Of a DNA stretch of 64,000 nucleotides, positions 41,623-50,852 are shown piece after piece; the first letter of the stretch is position 1; the number at the start of each line of letters is the position of its first letter. The position numbers and the translations under genes are program-made. Origin of the DNA: Actinomadura oligospora ATCC 43269. Lineage in GTDB: Bacteria; Actinomycetota; Actinomycetes; Streptosporangiales; Streptosporangiaceae. The notes beneath the pieces are model-generated. The model was not told where the DNA came from. It ran no database searches and saw only the letters and a list, made by a program, of their open reading frames with translations. Location: contig NZ_KI912411.1 in assembly GCF_000518265.1 (NCBI RefSeq), positions 636,072 through 700,071 of the forward strand, written 5' to 3'.

Positions 41623-42536
41623 TAGCGGGCCGCGCCGCTGTGCAGGGGCACCGCGCCGGTGCCGATCGCGAAGCGGCGGTCGAGGCGTCCGCCGGGGGCC
41701 TCGGGGGCGCGCAGGCGGTCGCGGCTGGTGAAGAGGCGCTTGGTGACCTGGAAGGCGACCTCGTCCGGGAGGCTCACCCGGCACATCAGGTAGCTGGCCG
41801 TGCTGACCGTCAGGACCGGCTGGGGGAAGCCGTAGGCGTTCGCGGGGACGGCCGCGGAGTCGTAGATCGGCCCGTAGGTCCGGCGCAGCCTCATGACGAG
41901 CTGGTCGTCCAGCGGGACGAGCCGGATCGGCACCTGCTGGGACAGGGTCGTCAGCGCGGGCGTCAGCACGCCGCCGGACCAGAACGCGGCGGCGATCTCG
42001 TCCGCCTTCAGCGCCTCGATCGAGCGGTCCAGGCCGTACCGGAAGATGCGCGCCGGACGGGCGAGGCGCGCGACCGACAGCACGCGCTCGGCCGTGACGG
42101 CGGTCCCGGAGCCGTCCGCGCCGAGCGAGACCGACCGTCCGGCGAGGTCGGCGATCCTCTCGATCGGGGTGTCCCGGCGCACCACCAGGTGGACGAAGTT
42201 CATGTACATGCGGGCGAGCGCGGCGGCGGGACGGTGCCTCACCCGGACGGTCTGGTCGGCGCTGTCGGCGAGCGCGAACGCGAGGTCGGCGGTCCCGTCC
42301 GCGAGCATCGACAGGTTCTGGACGCTGGCGTTGGTCGGCACCACCCACACCTTGAAGCCGCCGCGTCGCAGCTCGTCGGCGAAGCGGTCCCCGAGCGCCT
42401 GGTACGGGCCGCCCTTCTCGCCGGTCGCGAGCTTCAGCTCGGTCGGCCTGCCCGATCCGCCGCAGGCCGCCGCGAGGACGTCCGCGCCCCCGGCCGCGAG
42501 CGCGGCGGCGGTGACCAGGAGGGTTCGGCGTCTCAT
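41601..42536 (-). CDS. TAXI-family TRAP transporter solute receptor, lipoprotein
   Basis: A 311-residue extracytoplasmic binding protein with a signal peptide and lipobox (VLAAAC). LATGEKGGPYQALGDRFADELRR, VQNLSMLADGTADLAFALAD and an LMLDDQLVMRLRRTYG-like region are typical of TAXI proteins. No TRAP membrane subunit is adjacent; the partner is a two-component system, suggesting ligand sensing by the kinase. Confidence 0.87.
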   Translation of the reverse strand: MRRRTLLVTAAALAAGGADVLAAACGGSGRPTELKLATGEKGGPYQALGDRFADELRRGGFKVWVVPTNASVQNLSMLADGTADLAFALADSADQTVRVRHRPAAALARMYMNFVHLVVRRDTPIERIADLAGRSVSLGADGSGTAVTAERVLSVARLARPARIFRYGLDRSIEALKADEIAAAFWSGGVLTPALTTLSQQVPIRLVPLDDQLVMRLRRTYGPIYDSAAVPANAYGFPQPVLTVSTASYLMCRVSLPDEVAFQVTKRLFTSRDRLRAPEAPGGRLDRRFAIGTGAVPLHSGAARYYESVFG

Positions 42537-42576
42537 GGCGGCACGCTACCTCCGTCGCCGCGACCGCCGGACCGCT

Positions 42577-44073
42577 TCACCCGTCCTGCCCCGGATCCCG
42601 GGAGGACTGCTCCGGAAGCCGGACGGCCTTGGCGGGGTCGTGGGCGGTCCGCAGCTCACGCTTGAGGATCTTCCCGGAGTGGTTGCGCGGGATCGCCTCG
42701 ACCAGCTCGTACCAGCGGGGCCGCTTGAACCGGCCGAGGCGGCCCCGGCAGTGCGCGTCCAGGTCGGCGGGCGCGACGTCGCCGCGCGCGACGACCAGCG
42801 CCTTCACGGCCTCGCCCCAGCGCCGGTCCGGGACACCGACGACCGCGGCGTCCAGCACGGCGGGATGGTCGAGCAGGACGCGTTCGACCTCGGCGCAGTA
42901 GACGTTCTCGCCGCCGGACTTGACCATGTCCTTCGCGCGGTCCACGAAGTACAGGTAGCCGTCGGCGTCGAGCCGCAGCAGGTCGCCGGTGTGCAGCCAG
43001 CCGTCGCGCAGCGCCTCGGCGGTCGCGTCGGGCCGCCCGGCGTAGCCGCTCATCAGCGTCGCGCCGCGCACGAGCAGCTCACCCGGCTCGCCGGGCCCGG
43101 CGTCCACGGCGACGTCGAAGGGCGGGAGCGGACGTCCGACGGTGCCGGGACGTTCCAGTTCGTCGGCGAGCGTGGACACCGACACGAAGTTGCCCGCCTC
43201 GGTCGAGCCGTAGATGCCGCGGTAGTCGACGCCGAGGTCGCGCAGCGCGGTCAGGGTGCGCGGGCGTTCGGTGGCCGCGATGCCGAACACCAGGCGCAGC
43301 GTCCCGGGGGCGGCGGCCTCGTGCCGCAGCGCCCGCCCGGTGCCGGTGGGGAAGATCGCGACGGTGACGCCGTGGGACGCGACGGCCGGCCAGACCGCTT
43401 CGGGCGTGGCTCCGGGCGGCACCACGACCGTCCCGCCGGACGCGAGCGTCGCCAGCGCCGTGCCGTACCCGGCGACGTGGAACAGCGGCAGCGCGCCGAG
43501 CAGCCGGTCGTCCCCGGTGAGCCCGAGCGCCTGCACGACGTTCGCGGACGCCACGACCCACGCCCGGTTCGACAGCAGGCACCCTTTCGGGCGTCCGGTC
43601 GTCCCCGAGGTGTACAGCTGCATCACCGGCGCCTCCGCGTCCGGACGCGGCAGGCCGGTCTCGGGCGCGTCGCGGAGCGCGTCGTCGGTCTCGGGACCGA
43701 GCCGCCAGGACGTCAGGTCGGACAGGCCGCTGGACCGGGCGAGCGGTTCCAGCGCCGGGTGGACGACCGCGTGCCGCGCGCCCGCGTCCTCGACCTGGAA
43801 GCGGATCTCGTCCGCGCTCAGGCGCACGTTCAGCGGGACGATCACCGCGCCGAGCAGGGACGCGCCGAACGCCGCCTCCAGCGCGTCGGGGACGTTCACG
43901 GTCAGCAGGGCGATCCGGTCGCCCTCCCGCACTCCCCCGGCGGCCAGCAGCCGCCGCCAGGCTCCGGCGCGTTCGTCCAGCTCACGATAGGTGCGCCGAT
44001 GCCCGTCCCAGGTGAAGGCGGTGCGCGACGGCCACAGCGTCGCGCCCCGGTGGGCCAGATCCGCGAGCAGCAT
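42577..44073 (-). CDS. Acyl-CoA synthetase (AMP-forming), ANL superfamily
   Basis: A 498-residue enzyme. The P-loop-like MQLYTSGTTGRPKGCLLSN, GIYGSTEAGNFV, YAGRPDATAEALRDGWLHTGDLLRLDADGYLYFVDRAKDMVKSGGENVY and the C-terminal Lys in RNHSGKILKRELR are all present. The substrate is probably a medium or aromatic carboxylic acid. GGGAGG precedes the chosen ATG. Confidence 0.9.
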   Translation of the reverse strand: MLLADLAHRGATLWPSRTAFTWDGHRRTYRELDERAGAWRRLLAAGGVREGDRIALLTVNVPDALEAAFGASLLGAVIVPLNVRLSADEIRFQVEDAGARHAVVHPALEPLARSSGLSDLTSWRLGPETDDALRDAPETGLPRPDAEAPVMQLYTSGTTGRPKGCLLSNRAWVVASANVVQALGLTGDDRLLGALPLFHVAGYGTALATLASGGTVVVPPGATPEAVWPAVASHGVTVAIFPTGTGRALRHEAAAPGTLRLVFGIAATERPRTLTALRDLGVDYRGIYGSTEAGNFVSVSTLADELERPGTVGRPLPPFDVAVDAGPGEPGELLVRGATLMSGYAGRPDATAEALRDGWLHTGDLLRLDADGYLYFVDRAKDMVKSGGENVYCAEVERVLLDHPAVLDAAVVGVPDRRWGEAVKALVVARGDVAPADLDAHCRGRLGRFKRPRWYELVEAIPRNHSGKILKRELRTAHDPAKAVRLPEQSSRDPGQDG

Positions 44074-44268
44074 GACGTCCTCCCGGTCGACGACCTGTCC
44101 CTGTCGGTACCCGCTGGCGAGCCCGCCGTCACACCCGGGCCACGTCCGAAGCGCGCCCGGAGTGTTGCCTGGATCACAGGCCCGGTGGAGCATGGGGCGG
44201 GATCGTCCGCCCCACCCCGCCGGGTCCGTCCCCGCGTGACCCGCGCGCCGCGCCGCCGAGGAGCCGTC

Positions 44269-44733
44269 ATGACCATGCCGTCCGCCGTGCCGTCCGCGCT
44301 GCCGCCCGCCTACGCCAGTGCGGTCCTGCCCGCGTCCGCCGACCGGGTGTGGGCCTACCTGCGCGACTTCGGCAACCTCGCCGAGTGGTTGCCGGGCGTC
44401 GACACCGGCGTCATCGAGGACGGCGGGCCGTCCGACCGGGTCGGCTGCGTCCGGCGCATCATCGGACCGGGCGACACGGTGTTCCGCGAGCGGCTGACGT
44501 CCCTGGACGACGAGTCCCGCACCTACCGTTACGAGATCCTCGAGTGCCCGCTGCCGGTGCGCCGCTGCCGCGCCGCCCTCCGCGTCGTCCCCGTGACCAT
44601 GACCGGCGAGGCGTTCGTGGAGTGGTCCGCGGACTTCTCGGCGAACGCCGACGACGAGGAGGCCATGGCCAAGACCCTCACCGTCGGCATCTACGCCACC
44701 GGCCTGTCCGCCCTGACCAGACGCTTCTCCTGA
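44269..44733 (+). CDS. SRPBCC / polyketide-cyclase-like protein
   Basis: A 154-residue protein: ASAVLPASADRVWAYLRDFGNLAEWLPGVDTGVIEDG followed by CVRRIIGPGDTVFRERLTSLDDESRTYRYEIL, typical of the cyclase/dehydrase-like START fold. GAGGAG precedes the ATG. It is divergent from the acyl-CoA ligase gene. Binding or cyclising role unknown. Confidence 0.83.
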   Translation: MTMPSAVPSALPPAYASAVLPASADRVWAYLRDFGNLAEWLPGVDTGVIEDGGPSDRVGCVRRIIGPGDTVFRERLTSLDDESRTYRYEILECPLPVRRCRAALRVVPVTMTGEAFVEWSADFSANADDEEAMAKTLTVGIYATGLSALTRRFS

Positions 44734-44791
44734 CCCCCCGTCCCGCCCCCGAACGGGGCCGGGCCGCCGGGCGGGGAGGCGTTGGGGTGGG

Positions 44792-45607
44792 TCAGGCGAA
44801 CTTCGGGGGGCGTTTCTCGCGGAGGGCGGCGACGCCCTCGCGGACGTCGGGACCGGCGAAGCCGAGGAACTCCAGGGCCAGGGACGCGTCGAAGCTCGGC
44901 TGGGCCAGCCGCAGCCAGCTGTTCAACGCGTGCTTGGTGGACGAGATGGCCTCCGCCGGTCCCTCGGCGAGACGGGTCGCGATCGCCATGGCGCGGGAGT
45001 GCACCTCGTGGTCGTCGACGCAGAGGCTGACCAGGCCGATGCGTTCCGCCTCCTCGCCGGAGAGGGCCTCGTTGAGGAGCAGGTGGTACTTGGCCTTCGC
45101 CATCCCGCACAGCAGCGGCCAGATGATCGCGGCGTGGTCCCCGGCCGCGACGCCGAGACGGGTGTGCCCATCGATGATCTTCGCGGTGCGTCCGGCGACC
45201 GAGACGTCGGCGAGCAGCGCGACCGCCAGGCCCGCGCCCACGGCCGGGCCCTGGACGGCGCTGACCACCGGCTTCCCGCAGTTCACGACGTTCATGACGA
45301 TGTCGCGGGCCTCGCGCATGATGCGGACGCGGGCGGCGTGGTCGTCCATCATGTCCTCGATCATGGACAGGTCGCCGCCCGCGGAGAACGCGGTGCCCTC
45401 CCCGCGCACCAGCACGGCGCGCACCTCCGGGTCGGCGTCGGCGTCCCGCCAGATCTCCGCCAGCTCGCGGTGCCCGGTGGTGTCGACGGCGTTGAGCCTG
45501 CCGGGCGCGCTGAGCGTCACCCGCAGGACGCGCGGCGCGCCCCAGTCGAGTTTGAGGCGCTCGTACCGGTCGTAGCGCGCGTCCCCGGTCGCGTTGGTGG
45601 TCGTCAT
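44792..45607 (-). CDS. Enoyl-CoA hydratase/isomerase family protein
   Basis: A 271-residue crotonase-fold enzyme. The oxyanion-hole motifs are GEGTAFSAGGDLSMIEDMM and VVSAVQGPAVGAGLAVALLADVSVAGRTAKIIDGHTRLGV. The two usual catalytic Glu positions are not both obvious. The start overlaps the hydrolase stop (ATGA). Likely part of acyl-CoA degradation with the ligase. Confidence 0.88.
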   Translation of the reverse strand: MTTTNATGDARYDRYERLKLDWGAPRVLRVTLSAPGRLNAVDTTGHRELAEIWRDADADPEVRAVLVRGEGTAFSAGGDLSMIEDMMDDHAARVRIMREARDIVMNVVNCGKPVVSAVQGPAVGAGLAVALLADVSVAGRTAKIIDGHTRLGVAAGDHAAIIWPLLCGMAKAKYHLLLNEALSGEEAERIGLVSLCVDDHEVHSRAMAIATRLAEGPAEAISSTKHALNSWLRLAQPSFDASLALEFLGFAGPDVREGVAALREKRPPKFA

Positions 45608-46773
45608 GCCGCGCTGTCCTCCCCGCGTCTCCCTGGCCGACCGCCTGCGTCCGGCCGCTCACCCGTGCTCGTCGGCTCACCCGTGCCCGTCCGCCCACAA
45701 GCACCCAACGGATCGTTCACGTCCGACCGTTCGCTCACGCTCTGCCCGTTGCCAGCCGGACGTTCGTCCGCCGACGGTCCGTTCGCACCCGACCGTCCGA
45801 TCGCGCTCGGTTGGATGTTCGTGTTCGGTCGTGTGTCAGGAGGCGCTGATGTGAACGCCGCGCGCAATCGTCGCACAGCGAACGCGCGGGCTTCCACACC
45901 CGCTTCGAACATCTCGGGGAGCAGGAAGAAGGAGTGGATCGTCCCCGGGTAGCGGTGCGCCGCGACCGGGACGCCCGCCGCCGCCAGCCGCCGCGCGTAC
46001 GCCTCGCCCTCGTCCCGCAGGATGTCGTGGTCAGCGATGATCACGGTCGCCGGGGCGAGACCGGACAGGTCGGGCGCGCGCAGCGGCGCCAGGCGTGGGT
46101 CGGCGGGATCGGCGCCCGCCCGGTACAACGCGGAGAAGCGACGCAGCGTCGACGCGTCCAGGCCGTAGCCCTCGCCGTAGGCGGCCCAGCTCGCGGTGTC
46201 CGCGCGCATGTCGGTCACCGGATACACCAGCAGCTGGTGGGCGAGCCCTACGCCCCGGTCGCGGGCGAGTAGTGCGACGACGGCGGCGAGGTTGCCTCCG
46301 GCGCTGTCCCCGGCGACGGCGATCGCGCGCGTGCGCACCCCGAACGTTTCCGGACGGTGCGCGAGCGCCTCGACGACCGCCCACGCGTCCTCGACAGCGG
46401 CCGGGAACGGATGCTCGGGCGCGAGCCGGTACCCGACGTTCAGCACGGCGCAGCCCGCCTCGGCCGCCAGGTCGCGGCACACCGCGTCCACGCTCTCGAT
46501 CCCGCCGAGCACCCAGCCGCCGCCGTGCAGGTACACGAGCGCGGGCACCGGCCCGGCGACGCGCGGGACCGGCCGGTACAGCCGGACCGGCACCGGCCCG
46601 GCCGGGCCCGGAACGTCCAGGTCGTCGACGTGCGGCAACGCGCGGCGCTCGACCGGGAACCGCAGGTCGGTCAGCTCGCGCAGCTCCTCGATCGTCCACA
46701 CCCGGCCGTCGTCCTCGCGGAACCCGGCGAGCAGGCGCGCCACGGACGGATCCGCCGGCGGATCGTGCGGCAC
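45604..46773 (-). CDS. Alpha/beta hydrolase, HSL-type esterase/lipase
   Basis: A 389-residue protein. YLHGGGWVLGGIES (oxyanion hole), AVAGDSAGGNLAAV (Ser nucleophile), a late Asp-His pair (IIADHDILRDEG and PGTIHSFFLLPEMF). The last 80 or so residues, after a normal family end, are a low-complexity tail rich in Gly, Ser, Asn and Arg with no partner in the family. GTG start with GGGAGGGG. Confidence 0.85.
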   Translation of the reverse strand: MPHDPPADPSVARLLAGFREDDGRVWTIEELRELTDLRFPVERRALPHVDDLDVPGPAGPVPVRLYRPVPRVAGPVPALVYLHGGGWVLGGIESVDAVCRDLAAEAGCAVLNVGYRLAPEHPFPAAVEDAWAVVEALAHRPETFGVRTRAIAVAGDSAGGNLAAVVALLARDRGVGLAHQLLVYPVTDMRADTASWAAYGEGYGLDASTLRRFSALYRAGADPADPRLAPLRAPDLSGLAPATVIIADHDILRDEGEAYARRLAAAGVPVAAHRYPGTIHSFFLLPEMFEAGVEARAFAVRRLRAAFTSAPPDTRPNTNIQPSAIGRSGANGPSADERPAGNGQSVSERSDVNDPLGACGRTGTGEPTSTGERPDAGGRPGRRGEDSAA

Positions 46774-47002
46774 CCGGCCCCCTCCCGGAACGACGACGAC
46801 ACGTCCTCACGCCTTCCCCGAACAGCCGAAACCCAACCGTTCCGGACGTGCTCGGATCGTCCCCCACCCGCTCGCGCGGCGCGGTGCTGGCGGGCGGTCA
46901 CGACCCGGCCCTCCGATGCCTCCCGCCCCGCTCGCGTGGGCGCGGTCAGTGGCCGTCCGTGCCGTCGTGCTGGTGTCGCGCTGCGCGGCTCGCGTGGGGC
47001 GG

Positions 47003-47923
47003 TCAGTGGGCGGACGCCTCTGCGACGAGGGCCTCGAACAGGCGCCGGTCCTCGCCCTCCTCCGGGTGCCACTGGACGGCCAGGCCGAACCGGTGTCCCT
47101 GCAGTTCGACGGCCTCCACCACCTGGTCGTCCGCCCAGGCGACGGCGGCGAGGCCCTTGCCGAGCCGGTCGGCCGCCTGGTGGTGGTAGGTCGGGACGTC
47201 CGCGACGTCGCCGAGGATCTTCCCGGTCAGGCTCGTCGGGCTGATCCGGACCCGGTGCCGCCCGACCACCCCGACGTCGGGCGCGTGCCGACGGTGGCCG
47301 ACCACGTCCGGAAGGTGCTGGACGAGGCCGCCGCCGCGCGCGACGTTGAGCAGCTGGAGGCCACGGCAGATCCCGAGGAAGGGCAGGTCGGCGGCTATCG
47401 CGGCGCGGAGGAGCGCCAGCTCGTACCGGTCGCGCTGCGGCTGCGGCGCGCCGGTCTCGGGATGCCGCTCCGCCCCGTACAGCTCGGGGTCGACGTCGGA
47501 GCCGCCCGCGAGGACGATCCCGTCCAGGCCCTCCACCACGGCGCGGACGCCCCGCAGGGTGCCGGTCGGCGGCAGGAGGACGGGCACGCCGCCCGCCCGC
47601 TCGACGGACCGGATGTAGGGCACGGGAAGCACCGCCGCCTCGCGCACCCAGACCCCCCAGCGGGCCGGTTCCTGGTAGGTCGTGATCCCGATCAGCGGCG
47701 GCTCGGCCCCCCGCTCCCCCGGACCGTGCCCGGGCCCCTGCCCCGTTCCTGTTCCCGGCCCCGATCCCGATCCCTGCCTCGGTACGGAACCCTGCTCTGG
47801 TCCCCGGCTCTGTTCCGGTTCGTGGTCGCCGGTTCTCCGTCCGCCGGACGCGTCGTCCCCGCCGTCGCGCCCCCTCGTGTCCGAATGCCCCGTGTCGCCC
47901 GACTGTCCTGTCGTATCCGCCAT
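47003..47923 (-). CDS. Class I glutamine amidotransferase-like peptidase (PuuD/gamma-glutamyl-GABA hydrolase family)
   Basis: A 306-residue protein. Catalytic motif FLGICRGLQLLNVARGG (nucleophile Cys), LVQHLPDV, and the His-Glu pair in VQWHPEEGED. DVDPELYGAERHPETG is typical of the PuuD family. The first 75 residues form a Gly/Gln/Pro-rich tail (GSGSGPGTGTGQGPGHGPG) absent from relatives. The ATG follows GGGAGG. Confidence 0.82.
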   Translation of the reverse strand: MADTTGQSGDTGHSDTRGRDGGDDASGGRRTGDHEPEQSRGPEQGSVPRQGSGSGPGTGTGQGPGHGPGERGAEPPLIGITTYQEPARWGVWVREAAVLPVPYIRSVERAGGVPVLLPPTGTLRGVRAVVEGLDGIVLAGGSDVDPELYGAERHPETGAPQPQRDRYELALLRAAIAADLPFLGICRGLQLLNVARGGGLVQHLPDVVGHRRHAPDVGVVGRHRVRISPTSLTGKILGDVADVPTYHHQAADRLGKGLAAVAWADDQVVEAVELQGHRFGLAVQWHPEEGEDRRLFEALVAEASAH

Positions 47924-48508
47924 GCGCGGTTTCCCTCCCTGCCTCCGGGCCGTCGCGACCCTCCCGGAGTGCGGCGATCTTCCGCTTTCGGGGGGCCATG
48001 ATGCTGCATGCCCGTCGTCGGCCGTCCACCCCCGGCCGCCCCCTGTTCCGGGCAAGCTTGCCGCAAAGGCTGAATATTCGCAGGCCAACGGCCATAGAAC
48101 GGTCCGGTGCGCGCGGGGCCGCCGCGCGGAGCGCCGATCATCGAGGAGGATCGGCGCGGCGACGCGGAGACGTGACGCTCCGCCAATCAGGGAACCTCAT
48201 ACCGGGGTAGAGAATCGCGCACCCCTGGACCGCGCTCATCTCCACGTCCCCGAACCCCGTGCGGAACGGCAGGCCCGACGGGCCGCCAATACCGATCAGT
48301 ATTCATCTCCGAAAAGACGAATTCACGATCATCCGCAATTAAGAACGCGGCTACTCTTCGAGGTATTCCACGGCAGTTGACACGTAAGGGTTGAGTACCC
48401 GCCACCAGTGGTGCGAGAATCTCGGACAGTCGGACAACGCCGAGGGCGCCGGAAGCGCCGGGGAGCGTCGACGCCGACGAACAATTACCTGGGGGGCGAG
48501 CCCGGTAA
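47924..48508. other. Intergenic region with A/T-rich patch upstream of the flavohemoglobin gene
   Basis: No convincing gene. Bases 48280-48380 are far richer in A/T than the surroundings, and a TTGACA lies at 48377-48382 without a matching -10. Short inverted repeats GGGT-N5-ACCC (48388-48400) and CACCA-N-TGGTG follow. Probably the promoter region of the flavohemoglobin gene, possibly NO-responsive, but I could not identify an NsrR site. Confidence 0.4.
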
Positions 48509-49897
48509 ATGTCCTTGGAACCCCGAATCGTCAAAGAGAGTTTCGGCGAAATCGAACCGTACGGCGTGCACGCCGTCGCCTATTTCTACGGACGGCTGTT
48601 CGCGGAGAACCCACGGCTGCGGACCCTTTTCCCGCCCGCCATGGACCTCCAGCACGACCGCCTGTTCCACGCGCTCACCACACTCGTGTGGAGCCTCGAC
48701 AGCCCAGGCTCCATGACCTCCTACCTGAGCCGGCTCGGCCGCGGCCACCGCCGGTTCGGCGTCCGGCCGGAGCACTTCCCGGCGCTCCGCTCGGCCCTGC
48801 TCGCCACGCTGCGCCGGTTCTCCGGCCGCGCGTGGAGTCCCGAGGCCGAGGCGGCCTGGGCCGCGGCGTTCGACGCGGCGGCCGAGATCATGATCGCGGC
48901 GGCCGAGCGGGACGCCGCGCAGGCGCCGCCCTGGTGGGTCGCCGAGGTCGTCGAGCACGAACGCCGCACCCACGACATCGCCGTCCTGACCCTGCGTCCG
49001 GGCGAGCCGCTGCGCTTCGCGGCGGGCCAGCACGTCACCGTCCAGACCGCGCGCTGGCCGCGGATCTGGCGGCCGTACTCGGTCGCGAACGCGCCCCGCC
49101 CGGACGGACTGCTCCGGCTCCATGTCCGGGCCGTCCCGGGCGGCTGGGTCAGCGGCACGCTCGTCCGGCACACCGGCGCGGGCGACACCCTGCTCCTCGG
49201 GCCCGCGCTCGGCGGCATGACGCCGCCCGCCGATCCCTCCCGCGACCTGCTGCTGGTCGCGGGAGGCACCGGACTCGCGCCCCTCCGGGCGATCATCGAG
49301 CAGGCCGTGGCCGGGGGACGGCGCCGCGAGACGCACCTCCTCCTCGCCGCCCGCACCGAACGCGACCTCTACGACCTGCCCGAACTACGGCGGCTCGAGG
49401 CGTCCTCCCCGTGGCTGCACGTCATCCCCGTCCTGTCGGACGCCCCGGAGCCCGGCCCGCTCCCGAAGCACAGCCCGCCTTCGGAACACGGGCCACTTCC
49501 GGTGCATGGCCCGCTTCCGGACCACGGCTCGCTCGCGGAGCACGGCCCGCCCCCGGAGCGCAGCCCGCTCCTCGAAAGCGGCGCCCCCTCCGGGTGCGGC
49601 GGTGTCCGGGACGACGGGAGGCCGCACGGCGCGGCCGTCGCCGAGGCCCTCGGACGGCTCGGCGACTGGCCCGGGCACGAGGTCTACATCGCGGGGCCGA
49701 CCGGCATGGTCCGGGCCGTCACCGCCAGGCTCCAGGACCTCGGCGTCCCGCCCGAGCGCATCCACCACGACCTGTGCGAGGCCGTGCAGCAGGAGGAGGC
49801 CCTGCGCCGCGCCCGTCACCTCCCGGCAGCGGACGGCGACGGTCACCAGCCTGCGCGCGCCCGCAGGAACTCCGAGGTCGTCACGTCCGCCGGGTAG
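48509..49897 (+). CDS. Flavohemoglobin-like protein (globin plus FAD/NAD reductase) with repeat insert
   Basis: A 462-residue protein. The N-terminal globin (about residues 1-140) carries AYFYGRLFAENPRLRTLFP and the proximal-region HPxLR-like stretch. The reductase follows with RIWRPYSVANAP (FAD) and LLLVAGGTGLAPLRAIIEQ (NAD). A 42-residue run of seven hexapeptides (PLPxHG type) is inserted before the last nucleotide-binding strand (EVYIAGPTGMV). Expected activity is NO dioxygenation. The last 55 bases overlap the convergent XRE gene. Confidence 0.85.
   Translation: MSLEPRIVKESFGEIEPYGVHAVAYFYGRLFAENPRLRTLFPPAMDLQHDRLFHALTTLVWSLDSPGSMTSYLSRLGRGHRRFGVRPEHFPALRSALLATLRRFSGRAWSPEAEAAWAAAFDAAAEIMIAAAERDAAQAPPWWVAEVVEHERRTHDIAVLTLRPGEPLRFAAGQHVTVQTARWPRIWRPYSVANAPRPDGLLRLHVRAVPGGWVSGTLVRHTGAGDTLLLGPALGGMTPPADPSRDLLLVAGGTGLAPLRAIIEQAVAGGRRRETHLLLAARTERDLYDLPELRRLEASSPWLHVIPVLSDAPEPGPLPKHSPPSEHGPLPVHGPLPDHGSLAEHGPPPERSPLLESGAPSGCGGVRDDGRPHGAAVAEALGRLGDWPGHEVYIAGPTGMVRAVTARLQDLGVPPERIHHDLCEAVQQEEALRRARHLPAADGDGHQPARARRNSEVVTSAG
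49457..49582 (+). repeat. Seven in-frame 18-nt repeats (hexapeptide PLPxHG)
   Basis: Units read PLPKHS, PPSEHG, PLPVHG, PLPDHG, SLAEHG, PPPERS, PLLESG. They keep the reading frame of the flavohemoglobin-like reductase domain and look like a slippage-expanded, His/Pro-rich surface loop. Confidence 0.85.
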
Positions 49898-50685
49898 AAC
49901 GACTCGATCGCCAGCTCGGCGACCGTGATGTCCACCGGCGTGCCGAACGTCGCGATGGTGCTGAAGAACGACAGCTCCGCGCCGTCCACCCGGATCCTCA
50001 GCGGGACGAACACGTCGTGCCCCGTGGACGGCACCGCCGCCTCCTCCAGCGGGTCCGCGCCGGGGAAGTCGCGCAGCTCCTTGTAGAGCCGCTCCAGCGC
50101 GGGGTCGGCGGTGAGCGCGACGTGCCGCCGCACCCGGTCCACCATGTGCGCGCGCCATTCGCCGAGGTTGATGATGCTCTTGGCGATGCCGTCCGGGTGC
50201 ATGCTCAGGCGCAGGACGTTCAACGGCGGCTCCAGCAGGTGCGGCGGGGCCTGGTCCATGAAGATCGACGCCGCCTCGTTGGCGTCCACCAGGTTCCAGA
50301 ACCGGTCCACGACCACCGCCGGGTACGGCTGGTGCCCTTCCAGGACCTGCCGCAGCGCGCCGCGCACCGCGTCCATCCGGGGCTCCTCCATCGGCGTCTC
50401 GGCGTACATCGGCGCGTACCCGGCCGAGACGAGCAGCAGGTTCCGGTCGCGGAGCGGCACGTCCAGGTGCTCCGCGAGCCGCAGCACCATCTCGCGGCTC
50501 GGCGCCGAGCGCCCGGTCTCGACGAAGCTCAGGTGCCGGGTCGACACGTCCGCCTCGGACGCCAGTTCCAGCTGGCTGAGCCGTCGCCGTTGCCTCCACG
50601 CACGCAGTTGCTCGCCGATCGGCCGGACGTCACCAAGGGAGGAGGTCGCGACGGGGGACGCGGAATATGCCGTGTTCGTCATCAT
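49843..50685 (-). CDS. XRE-family regulator with MmyB-like ligand-binding domain
   Basis: A 280-residue protein. The HTH is in residues 22-80 (LRAWRQRRRLSQLELASEADVSTRHLSFVETGRSAPS). The C-terminal domain (VVVDRFWNLVDANEAASIFM...) is the MmyB-like PAS-type fold that binds fatty acids in actinomycetes. Its partner genes in the family are often short-chain dehydrogenases; here it converges on the flavohemoglobin gene. The start is one of two adjacent ATGs. Confidence 0.87.
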   Translation of the reverse strand: MMTNTAYSASPVATSSLGDVRPIGEQLRAWRQRRRLSQLELASEADVSTRHLSFVETGRSAPSREMVLRLAEHLDVPLRDRNLLLVSAGYAPMYAETPMEEPRMDAVRGALRQVLEGHQPYPAVVVDRFWNLVDANEAASIFMDQAPPHLLEPPLNVLRLSMHPDGIAKSIINLGEWRAHMVDRVRRHVALTADPALERLYKELRDFPGADPLEEAAVPSTGHDVFVPLRIRVDGAELSFFSTIATFGTPVDITVAELAIESFYPADVTTSEFLRARAGW

Positions 50686-50852
50686 GATCCGAACGCTATC
50701 GACCCCGGTGTCACGAAGACGATGACCTGAGGGGTAATGCGCGTTCCACGCCACCGCCCCGATTCTTCGCACACCTGTTCGGCTCTTTTGGGGCCGCCGT
50801 GACGCTCCGCGTGCGAACATCCCCGGAGAGGCACCAGATCCGGGAGGGGCAT

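Noticed and set aside
47998..48210. Small plus-strand ORF of about 70 residues
   Set aside because: It has no ribosome site, no recognisable domain and runs opposite to the leader of the amidotransferase gene; composition looks random.
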